DNA from: Apium graveolens
Lineage: Eukaryota; Streptophyta; Magnoliopsida; Apiales; Apiaceae
Reading direction: 5' to 3'
DNA length: 64,000 bases
Assembly (NCBI RefSeq): GCF_009905375.1
Contig: NC_133650.1
Location: forward strand, 62,065,669 to 62,129,668
Every line of letters starts with the position of its first letter. Position 1 is the first letter of the stretch. The position numbers were made by a program, and so were the translations under genes. This document shows positions 33,834 to 45,632 of this stretch, one piece after another. The notes under the pieces were generated by a model, which did no database searches, was not told the DNA's origin, and saw only the letters and a program-made list of their open reading frames with translations.

Positions 33834-33866
33834 AAGCTTGATTCAATAATTGAAGAACCTTTGTAA

Positions 33867-34328
33867 TTGTTACACATGGATTTGTTTGGACCAGTCAATG
33901 TGTTATCTATCTCAAGGAAAAGATTTAGCCTAGTAATTGTGGATGATTTCTCAAAGTTCTCTTGGACATATTTCCTAAAGTCTAAAGATGAAGCTAGTGA
34001 AATCATCATCAATCACATAAGGCAAGTCAATAATCATCCTGATTTTAAAGTAAGAAGAATCAGGAGGGACAAAGGAACTAAGTTCAAGAATTCTGGGATG
34101 AGATCATTTTATGAAGAGAATGGGATTATGCATGAATTTTCTGTAGAAGGAACTCCTCAACAAAATGGAGTAGTGGAAAGGAAAAATAGATCTCTTATTG
34201 AAGCTGGAAGGACAATGCTTGAAGAATCAAAGTTATCAACATATTTTTGGGCTGAAGCTGTGAATACTGCCTGCTACACTCAGAATATCTCTTTGGTTAA
34301 TCAAGCAAAGTGCATGACACCCTACTAA
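33867..34328 (+). pseudogene. pol: Sirevirus B integrase core
   Basis: The first Asp is in HMDLFGPVN. The second region reads RRDKGTKF where active copies have RSDNGTEF: the Asp remains but neighbouring residues are changed. The Glu is in VVERKNRSL. A TAA at 34326-34328 after MTPY ends the frame. The core would cut target DNA and join the cDNA in the nucleus. The C-terminal part continues, frameshifted, to about 34600. Confidence 0.88.
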
Positions 34329-34718
34329 TTGTTCAAGAATAGGAAGCCAACTCTAAATTTTCTTCATGTCTTTGGCTGCAAATGTTATATCTTAAGGAAT
34401 CAAACTGATCAACATGGGAAGTTTGATGCTAAAGTAGATGAAGGATTTTTGTTGGATATGCTGTGGGAAAGGCATACAGAGTCTACAATCTAAGAACCAA
34501 TATTGTTATGGAATCGGTACATGTTGTGTTTGATGACAAAAAGATTGAATGACTGCAAGATGGATATTTCCATGAGTGCCTCAAATTTGATAATGTGGAG
34601 ATGGTTAGTGATGACAGTGATGATGAAAGTGATCAAGAAACAGTGAATAAGGATAATGCAGAAAAGTCTACAATTAATGAAGCACATAATTTAACATTTG
34701 TCGAGTTTCAAATGTTTA

Positions 34719-34829
34719 ATCCGTCGGGAGACAATCTGCCTTATCCGTCGGGAGACAATCTGCCTTATCCATCGGGAGACAATCAGCTTCATCCGTCGGG
34801 ACACAAAGTGCATCATCCGTCAGAATATT
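34719..34829 (+). repeat. Five-unit 24-bp repeat with the B motif, between integrase and RT
   Basis: Units start with CCGTCGGG or variants at 34721, 34745, 34769, 34793 and 34817, an exact 24-bp period. Translated it gives repeated PSGDN-type octapeptides. A has a looser array at 46567-46645 and C has a 15-bp array at 56572-56640 in the same interdomain spacer. Confidence 0.92.
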
Positions 34830-34952
34830 AAAAGAAGCTGAAAGTCAGAATAGATCACCTACAGAAAGTTCTCATTTCTCTAATCAAAGATTCACAAAAT
34901 CAGGGAGAGTTTCTCATAATCAAAACTCAGTCACACATCAAGACAACAATGA

Positions 34953-36628
34953 GGCCTCTTCATCTAGAGCTAATCTACCTCCACAAAGGAAATGAACTAA
35001 AGATCACCCCTTTGAGCTCATCATTGGTGATGCATCTTCTAGAGTTCAAACAAGAAGAGCAACTCAAGAAAAATGTCTATATAGCAGCTTCCTATCTAAG
35101 GAAGAACCAAAGAAGGTAGAAGAACCTTTGTTGGATCCTGATTGGATTTTAGCTATGCAGGAGGAGCTAAACCAATTTGAAAGGAACAAGGTATGGAAGT
35201 TGGTACTGAAACCTAAATGAAAGAATCCAATTGACACCAAGTGGGTATTCAAAAACAAGATGGATGAAAATGGAATAGTGGTCAGGAGCAAAGCTAGATT
35301 GGTTGCTAAGGGCTATTGCCAACAAGAAGGAATAGATTTTGATGAAACCTTTGCTCCTGTTGTAAGAATTGAAGCCGTCAGAATTTTCTTAGCCTATGCA
35401 GCCCTGCCAATTTCAAGGTCTATCAAATGGATGTGAAAAGTGCCTTTCTGAATGGAGATTTGGAGGACGAAGTCTATGTTAGTCAACCTCCTGGTTTTGA
35501 AGATCCAAATTTTCCAGGATATGTCTACTATCTATTAAAAGCACTTATGGACTAATGCAAGCACCTAGAGCCTCGTATGATACTTTATCAAAGTTTCTTT
35601 TGGAAAATTACTTCACAGGAGGTACTGTTGATAAAACTTTATTTTTTAGAAATGTTAATGGCTCTATTATACTTGTTTAAATTTATGTAGATGATATTAT
35701 ATTTGGCTCTACGGATGAAAAACTTTGCAAAAAGTTTGCCAAATTGATGCAAAGTAAGTATGAAATGAGCATGATGGGAGAACTAACTTACTTTCTTGGT
35801 TTACAAGTTAAGCAAGTTAGTGACGGAATATTTATTAGTCAAACTAAATATATTCATGATCTTTTAAAGAAGTTTGAACTAATGAATTGCACATCTGCAA
35901 AAACTCCCATGGCAAATGCAACTAAGCTTAAATTAAACTCTACTCAAAAGTCTGTGGATATTTCATGCTATAGGGGAATAGTTGGCTCACTTCTGTACTT
36001 AACAGCTAGTAGGTCAGATATAATGTTTGCTACTTGTCTTTGTGCTAGATTTCAGGCTGATCCTAGAGAATCTCACTTAGTAGCTATTAAGAGAATTTTC
36101 AGATATCTCAAGGGAACACCAAAACTTGGCATTTGGTACCCTAGAGATTCTGGTTTTGATCTAACTGGTTATTCAGATGCAGATTATGCAGGTTGTAAAA
36201 TAGACAGAAAAAGTACAACAAGAACCTGTCAATTTCTAGGGAACAAGCTTGTGTCATGGTTCGGTAAAAAGCAAAATTCAGTTTCTACTTCTACAGCTGA
36301 AGCTGAATATATTGGAGCTGGTAGTTGATGTGCACAAATATTGTGGATAAAAAACCAATTGTTGGACTATGGTCTACAAGTGGATAGAATTCCCATTTTC
36401 TGTGATAACACAAGTACAATTGCCATCACTGAAAATCCAGTACAGCATTCAAGAACAAAGCACATAGACATCAAGTACCACTTCATTAGAGAACATGTGA
36501 TGAATGGTACTGTGGAACTTTATTTTGTTCCAAGTGAAAAGCAGCTTGCAGATATATTTACCAAGCCACTTGATGAATCCACTTTTTTAAGGTTGATAAG
36601 TGAGTTAGGTATGCTAAATTATTCTTAA
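34953..36628 (+). pseudogene. pol: Sirevirus B reverse transcriptase and RNase H
   Basis: The RT begins near 35000 ([13 protein letters not shown]), with TGA at about 35217, a frameshift near 35400 and a deletion-type shift near 35540. [19 protein letters not shown] has the first catalytic Asp; [10 protein letters not shown] at about 35683-35712 has the other two, but TAA precedes it. RNase H shows GYSDADYAGC, STSTAEAEYI, and later VPSEKQLADIFTKPL. TGA at about 36326-36328 replaces a Cys codon. Apart from the stops, the catalytic residues can be read. Confidence 0.9.
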
Positions 36629-37151
36629 ATTATTTCAGATATTTTTGCAAGTTATAATGCAGCCAGAAACTTAATTGATTTTTCTGATTTGGATGAAATT
36701 TTGGCCAAGTCAAAATTTATACTCGACGGATGCTCATTATCCATCGATTTTGATCATCCCTCGGAATACTATCTGTTAATAAAAATCAATTACTTTTCTG
36801 GATTATTTTATAACCCGACAGATAATTGATTTATCCTCATTCGTCGAGTTGTCTCAATCTTAGCCGTTAAAACTCTGAACGTTATCCATCGAGTATACTT
36901 ACAGTTTGTAAGTATAACACGACGGATAAGTGACAGAATTTTTACAGTTTATTTATTTTTAAACGGCTATTTTGGGCTATTCTGATTGGTCACTTTACTT
37001 CACTTTATTATTTTTGACAGTTTATTTATGAGATAGTATAAAAGCAGAATTCATTTTTATTCTATTCTTTTATCATTCTCAAATCAGTTGCTCTAACTTC
37101 CTTTCTTCTTCAAAGCAAATATTCTCCCTGCAAATTTCTCAGTCTCTAACA
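36629..37151 (+). other. Spacer between RNase H and third ORF in B
   Basis: About 520 bases without a gene. It holds several family motifs in both orientations (CTCGACGGATG at about 36721, TATCCATCG at about 36739, ATTCGTCGAG at about 36840, TATCCATCGAG at about 36886, CACGACGGATAAG at about 36918) and a TATA-like box. Confidence 0.7.
37037..37044 (+). promoter_or_regulatory. TATA-like box before third ORF in B
   Basis: TATAAAAG, 108 bp before the ATG at 37152, followed by a pyrimidine-rich leader. It may serve a separate transcript for the third ORF, which sits far from the LTR promoter. Position and composition are the only evidence. Confidence 0.35.
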
Positions 37152-38117
37152 ATGGCACCAGTAGTCAAAATCATGTCTCAATCTAGATATATCTATGAAA
37201 AGAACAACTTTTTAGCTCTTGTGAATAAGGATATTCCACAGTTTGGAGACTTTCACAAGATAATGGACTTTGTGAAGAGCTATAAACTCAATTATGCCAT
37301 GTTGGAATCACCCACAATCTACTCTGAAGTTGTGGAGGAGATATGGACAACTTCCGTGTATAACTCATCTGACAAAACCATAACTTTTACACTTAAAGGT
37401 AAGTAGTTTTTCATCAATAGTGACATTGTCAAAGAATGCTTTAGAATTCCAGATAACACTGCTATTGTTCCACACACAGATGCTGATATAGTTAACATGC
37501 TAAATTCTATGGGCTATGCACTTTCTACTTCTAAGTTAAGTGAAATTAGGAGGCTAGGTCTTAGAAAGGAATGGAGATGTCTGTGTGATATGGTAACTAA
37601 AGTATTTTCTGGTAAAATTAGCAATTTTTATTCTGTTAACATCTCCATGCATAACATGCTTTATATGCTAGTTACTGATAAGTACTTTAATCTCAATGAC
37701 TTCATCATGTTTGAGTTAGGTTATAATTTAGGAGAACTTAACAAGAAAGGTAAAAATGTCTATTATGCTAGATTCTTTATGATGCTTGCTAACCATCTTA
37801 TTGAGAATATTGATGTTGAGAACCCAACCAACAAGCTATATTATTGGGTTCAAAAAAGGAGAGTCATTGCTGATCTTAACAGGATAAATCACCATAAAGA
37901 GGTGCCCCTCCTTTACTTTCCAATCATGGAGGGACCTCAGGTAAGTGAGGTAAGCACCACTGTCTCCACCCTTCCAACCTCACACAATTCTTTGCCTTCA
38001 AGTGTAGCTATGGCATCTGTGTCAATGACCCAACAGATGCCTACCCAAGCTGCCAAATCAACAATTTCAAAATCCAAAGCTAAGAAAGCCCTTGTGGTTT
38101 CTCTCAAAAGAAACTAG
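37152..38117 (+). pseudogene. Third ORF of B, N-terminal conserved part
   Basis: Starts MAPVVKIMSQSRYIYEKNNF. TAG at 37404-37406 breaks it, and the same frame resumes to 38117. The block RKEWRCLCDMVTKVFSGKIS, then NISMHNMLYMLVTD and YYARFFMMLANHLI, aligns with the ORF of C at 61639 onward (RKEWSFFFDCITKAFANKCS, YFARFCQLIYNF), so this is the conserved N-terminal domain of the Sirevirus third ORF, often called env-like. I see no signal peptide or membrane segment here, so an envelope role is not supported by this sequence. It resembles domains annotated in plants as transposon-associated proteins of unknown role. Confidence 0.75.
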
Positions 38118-38149
38118 TTGCAAAATCTACTAAACACAAAGAGGGGAGT

Positions 38150-40547
38150 GTGAAGGTGAGTGAGCAAGGTGAGGGACAGGGTGAAAATCAAAGGAACCCT
38201 AAGGATAAGGCTGGTGAGATGAGTGTACCTAAGCTTAGCCACACCATAGTTTCCCAACAAACTGTAGTTGTTAATAAAGAAATAAGCTCACTTCTAGTTT
38301 CATCCTCTCAAAAGGATGTTTCTATTGAAACAATCTCCCAACTAGGAGCACAGGTCAAGAGGGTTAGGGACACAAGTTCACGACAGACTTATGCTAGAAA
38401 GAAAAGATCTAAAACCCTTGGGGATGCACAGGGAACACACACAGTGCAAACTGAAGCAATAGACTCAGTTACTGCACCATCTCAAATTCAGGTTGATGTG
38501 GCTCTAGTAAATATGGAGTCACAGCCAAAATCTTTAGTGATAGAAGCATCTGAAACACCAAATTCACCCACACACTCATTGGATGTAGACATGATTAATA
38601 CATCACTTCCAAATTCTCCATCTTTAACTCTGTTGGAGAAGCCAAAAATCCAAGCAAGTGAGCATCATCTTTTAGATGATTTGTTGGCTCACTTGCCAAT
38701 TCTTTATGAGTCTATTGAGACATCTTTGCCCAAATTTTCATCAAACTGCACAGAGTCTATAATAGTCCCCACTCCAAACTCATTAATTTCTTCTATCCCG
38801 GTGGATATCATTCATCCGTGGAGTAGTGATTGTATCCCGACGGATGTGCCTAATAGCAGTCATCCGTCGGCTAACCAAACTACTATCCCGATGGATATTC
38901 CTCATCCGCCGGGAGTCTCTGCACAACTTCAAATTTCTTCAATTATCACAAGTGCATAGGACTTAGTAGTAGTACAATCACTCTTAGGACTAAGGGAAGG
39001 GAGTGAACTGAGTGAAAGGCTGGCTTGCTCACAGGAAAAAGGAGAGAATATGAGTGACCCTATGCAGTCCATTTCTGGAAAAAGTGAGTGAGGGGAGTCC
39101 CACCTTAGATGGTGAAGTTGAGGGTGTGAGGGTGATGAGCCAAGGGGAGCCCTTGATGCAACAAAAGAGAGATCATGAGAGAAATGCAGGTATGGGAGTT
39201 ATAAGGGTGGACACCATTGCTAGTGAGTTAATAAAGGTCAGTGATGCAGAAAGGGAGAGACTATTTCAGCAATAATATCAAGTTGTCATAGATTCTATCT
39301 CCCAGGATGCTGAGACATTTACTCATCCTGTTACTGCTTATCAAACTCTATCTGTACTGGGCAATGAGGAGGCGATGCTCAACTTAGTGCACACTACTAA
39401 ATCTCTACAAATAGCATAGGATGCAATCACTGCTATGCCTTCAACTAATGGCAGTGATTTTGAATTGGCTGAAGACTCATTTGGGGATGCTGGTGGGGAT
39501 GATGAGGAAGATAACATGAGCATAGGGGGAGATGCAGATATTCCTTCCTGGATGCTAACTAAAGAATGTTCCTACTCACATCTCCAATCCACACTATTCA
39601 AGCTCATTCATGACACCCAAACAGCCATTCAAGCATCTACAAATGCCAGCACAAAGAGACTACTTACAGCACATCTTGAAGCTCTTCAGCTGCATAAGAT
39701 TCAAGTTCTCCAACACAGTCAAAGTATGGATGAAATCAAGCAAGAAGTTTCTGAAGTAAAACAGGATTTCATAGCAAGGTTGGATGCTTGACTTCCTGGA
39801 ACCACCATGACTGAGATAGCTCAGAAACTGAGGAAAGAAGCTGATCTCAATAGAAAGGTTGAGGCCATGAACTCTAGATTATCTGATGTGGAGAAGTCAA
39901 TGGCCAAGATACTTGCTAACCAAGAAACTCATACTGCTATGCTCCAACAGTTGGTGGCTGTTCAACTCCCTTCCACTCAACAACTTGATGCTAACAAAAA
40001 AGGGGAGAAAGGCTCATCAAGTGAGGGGGAGAAATAGCTCAACATTCAAGTCGGCAAAGTAATTGTGCCAATAATTACTTTTACTAAGACACCAGCTATG
40101 GACAGCATTGACATCATAAATCTGGCAGCAGCAAAACTGGAATCAAATGACAAACTGCTAAAGATTGATGTAGCAGCAGCTGAAAAGGAACTAAAAGAAA
40201 AATGGAGGAAAATAGATGCAGAAATTCAACAGAAATTTGGACCAATTCAGAAACTAGACAAAATCTTTAATCATCACTCTCAAGTCAAGCAGATTTATGT
40301 GAATGAAATGAATTTGAATTATCTGGAAAAGGGTCAAACATCCTGCATAAAGTCTCCAAAGGCAAATCTGGTCTTGAAGCCTAAAAGAAACTACTTAAAG
40401 TTTTTAGACAAAAATCCTATGGATACTGTGTTTGAGACACCTAGGCCAGATGAGAAGAAGTTGTTGGCTAGGTCAATTACATTTTTCAAAGATCCTACTG
40501 ATTCAACACTTAAAAGAAGAATTTCTAAAATCTACAGAAATGGTTAA
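38150..40547 (+). pseudogene. Third ORF of B, variable middle part
   Basis: A Ser/Thr/Pro-rich and acidic region followed by likely coiled coil (about 39580-40040), broken by several stops (38957, 39273, 39416, 39789, 40035) and frameshifts. At 38797-38910 the family motif is encoded six or more times in both orientations (CCGACGGATG, CATCCGTCGG). A equals it at 47339-49314. No enzyme motif is seen. Confidence 0.7.
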
Positions 40548-40823
40548 GAAATTTGTGTGGTGGTTGGACACCCTCTATTTGTAGAAGCTAAGAAGGAAGC
40601 GAAAGAAAAAATCAGGCAAGAAAATAAGCAGGCTGCCTTGGATGCTAAGAAGCTCACACAGAAGAAGGAGCAAGCTGCAATCTTGGCCAAACTTTAAGCT
40701 GTAAAGACTACAACTGAGATTTCTGCATAACCATCTGTGATTTCTGAACCTCGAGATCAGAAAATGTAACAGGGACCACAATAGAAAAGAAGATTCAGAT
40801 ACAAGCTCCCCTCCAAAAGAAAA

Positions 40824-41693
40824 TTGGACTTTAGTGATGAGGAAATGGAAGATTACATTCCCAAAAAGTCTACAACTTCAACTCAGACATCAAAACCCTC
40901 AATGGTATTTGAAGAATTCAAGGTGGTGGATCCAACTAGGAATATTCATGGTGAGCCCATAATTCCAAAGGATGAGCCAGTAAACTGGGATAGTTTACCA
41001 ATTCCTGAACTAAACTTCCATATCTTCAACAAGCCAAAGAAAACAAAGACAAGAGCAATCAAGAAAGTGAAGCCTATGACTCTTAGATCCAATACCCTAA
41101 CCAAATCTCAGCCCACAGTCAACAAGAAAGATCTCTTATACATCTGTGACATCAAGGAGTTCTCTGAAATAAACCACTACTTGGAAGAATTGGAAGAAGT
41201 AAGAGGGATTGATGCTTACAGACATCTTCCTGTAAGGCTAGTGTTCAAGTACAAGGGAGGGAAAGAGATCACATGGCCACTTCACAGGATTCTTCAAGAA
41301 AGCCAATCTGTACTGATAAAGGTCTATTCATCCTTAAAGAAGAACTTTAGATTTAATGTGACTACAAGGAGAATAGTCCTAAAGAAAATTGAGGAGCTAA
41401 AGAGTAATAGAGCCAAAGATGCACTTCCAAAAACTTTATCTATTCCCTTCACAGGAAAGAAAGTGCATTTGAGACCTTATTGGCTATTGGAATTCATGGA
41501 TGATAAGGGAGTTAAAAGATTCTTCAGACTGGATGACCAACTGAGCATCTCTAGAAATGAGACTCTTTTGAAAATGCAAGAAATATTGGATTTATCTGAA
41601 GCTGATGAACTTGAATTCCACAGACAATTCCAGAATCAGATAGAAGAGAACAACAGGAGGCTTGGGAAGAAATCCAGACAATCAAGGAAATAG
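40824..41693 (+). pseudogene. Third ORF of B, C-terminal conserved part
   Basis: An open stretch of 289 codons, the longest undamaged piece of the third ORF in B. Conserved text shared with A (49708-50543): ICDIKEFSEINHYLEELEEV, WPLHRIL, PFTGKKVHLRPYWLLEF, then RFFRLDDQL and a Gln/Glu-rich, likely coiled end. I do not recognise a named domain. Strong conservation between two families that diverged in the middle suggests a real protein end. It ends about 200 bp before the 3' LTR. Confidence 0.7.
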
Positions 41694-41886
41694 ATTTATC
41701 TGCTCAGACTAGAGGAGCACCTTGATAATGATTGTGAGCAACTCTTTGTACACTTTACTTTGTTCAATTTTCAGTAAATATTTTAGTACTTATCAGTTTT
41801 ATATACTATCTTTCAATCTGTATCTTTAGGATGTTTTGTTATCATCAAGTTCTTCTTAATTTATGGCTACAATTCTAGTAGACATA

Positions 41887-41899
41887 AATTGGGGGAGAT
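41887..41899 (+). other. Polypurine tract, Sirevirus B
   Basis: AATTGGGGGAGAT directly before the 3' LTR. The same tract precedes the 3' LTR of A at 50736-50748. Confidence 0.85.
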
Positions 41900-42902
41900 T
41901 GTTAGGAATATGTTGTGAACTTGATGATAAGTTAAATAAATCACCTTAGTAGATTTAACTTAGTGAATTTTGTAGCACTCGATGGATGATCAATTACAGT
42001 CCCGACGGATAAACTTTATAGTCCCGACAGATGACAGAGTAACATCCATCGAGTGAGTAGCTTATGTAATAATAAGAATTGTAGCACATTTCTGTATACA
42101 ACTTTGTGTAGATTCTGTAGGAGTATATGAGTCATGTTGACTACTAGTGGATATGCAGAATAGGTTGATTAATTGTAAATATGAGATGTCTTGTAATTCT
42201 GTATAAGTGAAATGGAGTCAAGTGACAAATAGCTACCAACGGATGATCAACAAAGCTACCTGACAGATGATCAACAAAGATTCCCGATGGATGACAAACA
42301 TGTATCAGACGGATGATCAAATTCAAATATCTGTTGACAGTGACAACACAGTCACATGCGTTGGGTGTTTGCAAAAGGAATCTGGCAGCCTGTTAAGTAG
42401 GAATTTGAGAACAAAAAAGCATTAGTATTTCCATGCAATTGTGAAGATATTCAAAGATGCTGTAATAGAGTAGTGAAGGAGCATGAAGTTAGACTAATTA
42501 TGTTTTGTTTTATTATCCTGTCTTATTATCATGTAAACTTGGTGATATATAAACCAATTGTAACAAGTAGAACATTTATCAAACTAAGAAGATACATTTT
42601 TAGAGAAACATATCAAGCTATATCATGTAAGCATTTCTCTGTAGTTTAGTTGTTCAAACTTGTAAGCAGCTGTGAGCTATTCAAGCTTCACAAGGTTCTC
42701 ATTCGATATATATATATAAATATCTTTTGTTTTAAAAGCTCTTGTTTTTATTACTTAGTGTTTTAATTTCTATCATCTTTTTATTCTGCACAATTGCTAA
42801 TCAAATACTGTTATATTTATCGAGTTAGAACTGTTTCAAAATCAGAAAAAGTAGCCAGAATTACATTCAACCCCCTTATGTAATTCTTGTTGTATTGTTA
42901 CA
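41900..42902 (+). repeat. 3' LTR of Sirevirus B, right end lost
   Basis: Follows the 5' LTR but ends at TATTGTTA instead of TATTGTTAGGGAATAACA, then runs directly into A gag (CAGGAAATGAACC). A segment around the AT microsatellite is also missing. TATATAAA is at 42546-42553. Confidence 0.88.
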
Positions 42903-43735
42903 GGAAATGAACCATCTGTCCCAAAGCCTAGAGCAGAATGGTCTGATCCTGATATTGAACAAGTTCATAAGGATAAAAAGGCCATGAACATTTTGTTTAA
43001 TGGTGCTGATGGTGACATGTTTGACAACATCATAAACTGCAAAACTGCTAAGGATGTCTGGGACACAATTCAAGTTATATGTGATTGAACTGAGCAGGTA
43101 AGGGAAAAAAATGCAACTCTTGATTCAGCAATATGAGCTTCTACAATGAAGAAAGTGAGTCTCTCACTGATATTTTCAGTAGATTTCAAAAACTACTGAA
43201 TGCTCTAAAACTGCATGGAAGAATCTATCAAACAAAAGATTCAAACCTCAAATTCCTTATATCTCTGCCAAAGGAATGGAAGCCTATGACAGTCTCATTG
43301 AGAAATTCTCAAGATTACAAGAAATTCACCTTGGATAGACTGTATGGGATTCTAAAGACTTATGCGCTTGAAATAGAGCAAGATGAGAAGTTGGAGAAAG
43401 GAAGAAAGATGGGAGGATCCATTGCATTAGTTGCTGAGCAAGAAAAGGAGAAGGAGACAAAGGTTGAAGCTGTTAAATCTGCATCAAACCTTAGAGTTTG
43501 TGAAGGCAAGGGAAAAGGGCTAGTAGCTGAATATGAGGAAAATCTTAGTCAAGATGACATGGATGACATAGATGAGCATCTTGCTTTTCTATCCAGGAGA
43601 TTTGCCAAAATCAAATTCAAAAAAAATTTTGGAGCAGCTAAGTCAAATAGAAACATGGTTGATAAGTCCAAGTTCAAATGTTTTAAGTGTGTCTTGGCAA
43701 GTCATTTTGCAAATGAATGCGGAAAGTCTGATTAA
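42903..43735 (+). pseudogene. gag: Sirevirus A gag, right fragment
   Basis: Begins inside gag (GNEPSVPKPRAEWSD) without the N-terminus, and its first 300 bp repeat the left fragment at 29470-29777. A frameshift near 43105-43130 and TGA at about 43086 break it; from 43133 it is open for 200 codons, with the knuckle CFKCVLASHFANEC at 43679-43720, where the usual Gly after the second Cys is Val. Confidence 0.85.
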
Positions 43736-45060
43736 TTGGTAAAAAGAAGTTTGAGCCTGTTGATTATAAACAAAAATATTTTGAGTTACTCAAACAAAAG
43801 GAAAGGGCTTTCATCACATAAGAAAATGACTGGGCTGCAGATGGATTAAAAGAGGATGAAGATACAAGCTATGTCAATCTAGCACTTATGGCCAAATCAG
43901 ATGAAACAGAAGTCAGTTCATCCACTAATCGGGTAATCACCACTAATCTAGCACATTTACCTAAAGCTGAGTGTAATGATGCTATAAATGATATGTCTAC
44001 TGATATATACCATCTGCGTGTTACACTTAAGTCTCTTACTAAAGAAAACACCAAACTTAAAGAGAATAATTTGTTTTTAAGTGAAAGAAACAATGTGCTA
44101 GAGGCTCAATTTGTTAAGTTTGAGAAGTTAAAGATAGAATGAAGGTTTTTAAAGTTGAACTAACTGAATCTTTAAAAAAAGAGGAGATTTGAAGAAAGCA
44201 GCTTGAACGAGAACATGAAGTAATTAAGGATTGGAAATCATCTAGAGATGTCCATGCTCAAATTACTGAAGTTCAAGGTATAGAATCTTTCGGTGATGAA
44301 GCCTGGAAAAAGTGAAAGGAGAAACTAGATTCTAATTTGGTAGAAGGACTTTCAACGGATGTGGATTCGACGGATGATGAATGTTATCCGTCGAAAGACA
44401 AGGAATCACATCCGTTGACTGAAAGAAAGCCAGTTAACAAAGCCAAGCTAGCTAAGTTAAATGAGAAATATGGATCAGTTTTTAAGAACTTTGTTCCAGG
44501 AGAAACAAGTTAAGTGAACAAGAACAAAAGAGTCAATTTAGGGCATCTGTCTATCAAGCAATTGAATGACTGATTGGAGAAAATTGAAGTAAAAGCAGAA
44601 TCCAAAAGGAAAAACAATAGAAATGGGAAAGTAGGAATTAACAAACATAAAAACTACACACTTGATAAATATGCACCAAGAAAAATCTGTGTTAAGTGTG
44701 GTAGTGTTAATCACTTTTCTATTAATTGCAAACTTGCTATGCCTACTCCTATGTCTGCACCACCTTCATTTCCCAGCATGCCTACAATGCCTGTAAATGT
44801 TATGCTTGCACATAATTTGAATGCACAGTTTGCGAATATGTCATTTGCTCAAAATCCTTACTATGCTGCATTTTGTATGCCACAAATGCCATTTAGCATG
44901 CCATACTAGAATAACATGTTTGCACAGTATATGCCTTTCCATGTTAATCAGCCTGTGCATGATAATTCTGTAATTATGAATGGTTTTAAGGATTATACTC
45001 AATTGACTAAGGATAAACTTCAAATGCCTAAGTCAAATGATGACAAGCCTAAGAAACCTA
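43736..45060 (+). pseudogene. gag: Sirevirus A gag, C-terminal tail
   Basis: Continues gag after a frameshift near 43738. TAA at 43819-43821 is at the same codon as TAG 31971-31973 in B. The open part 43888-44142 is likely coiled coil. The second knuckle CVKCGSVNHFSINC is at 44698-44739, followed by a Met/Pro/Asn-rich tail. Motif copies (CAACGGATG, CGACGGATG, ATCCGTCG, CATCCGTTG) cluster at 44353-44415. Confidence 0.8.
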
Positions 45061-45159
45061 AGAAAAAAGGCTAACAAAACAGGACCCAATGAAACTTGGG
45101 TACCAAAATCAACTTAATTTGATTTTGTTGTGTGCAGGGAAACAGAAAGAATCTTTGGT

Positions 45160-45632
45160 ATTTGGATAGTGGGTGCTCGAGGCACATGACTTGAGATTCT
45201 ACCCTGCTCACTGAGTTCAAGGAGAGAGCTGGCCCAAGTATTACTTTTGGAGATGACAGAAAGGGTTATACTGTGGGATATGGCTTGATTTCAAAGGACA
45301 ATGTCATCATTGAGGAAGTTGCCCTAGTGGATGGACTCAAGCACAATTTTTTGAGTATCAGCCAGCTTTGTGATAAGGGTAACTCAGTAACTTTCAATTT
45401 TGAAGCCTGTATTGTGACCAACAAAAGAAGCAACAAAGTATTTCTCACTAGAGTGAGAAAAGGGAATGTGTACTTAGCTGATTTTAACCCATCAAATGCA
45501 GAATCTGTCATTTGCCTATTTAGCAAGGCAAGTCAAGATGAAAGTTGGCTATGGCACAAGAAACTGTCCCACCTCAAATTCAAGACTATGAATGAGCTGG
45601 TCAGGAAAGACTTGGTGAGAGTTATTCCTTAA
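45160..45632 (+). pseudogene. pol: Sirevirus A protease and integrase N-terminus
   Basis: WYLDSGCSRHMT carries the protease active site (DSGC at 45165-45176), with GGA changed to TGA at 45192-45194 just after. Then come the spacer domain and the zinc-binding start WLWHKKLSHL, in which the His residues are kept. TAA at 45630-45632 ends this part. Confidence 0.87.

Larger units (their letters stand above)
29778..42902 (+). mobile_element. Sirevirus B (Ty1/copia), inserted in A
   Basis: 13.1 kb, LTRs 29778-30843 and 41900-42902. The LTRs share the TGTTAGGAATATG start with A but are a distinct family with the CGACGGATG form of the motif. The internal order is PBS, gag, protease, integrase, RT, RNase H, long third ORF, purine tract. 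The left flank is ACTCT (29773-29777); the right flank (GGAAA) does not match, and the last bases of the 3' LTR (GGGAATAACA) are missing. Many stops and frameshifts make it non-autonomous. Confidence 0.9.

Noticed and set aside
34719..34829. Possible CRISPR-like array
   Set aside because: The regular 24-bp period has no spacers, lies in a retrotransposon frame and in plant DNA.
37152..41693. Calling the third ORF a true viral envelope gene
   Set aside because: I see no signal peptide, membrane segment or cleavage site. Position alone is not enough.
29778..42902. Sirevirus B as a clean nested insertion in A
   Set aside because: No matching duplication, the LTR end is lost and A gag is repeated on both sides.
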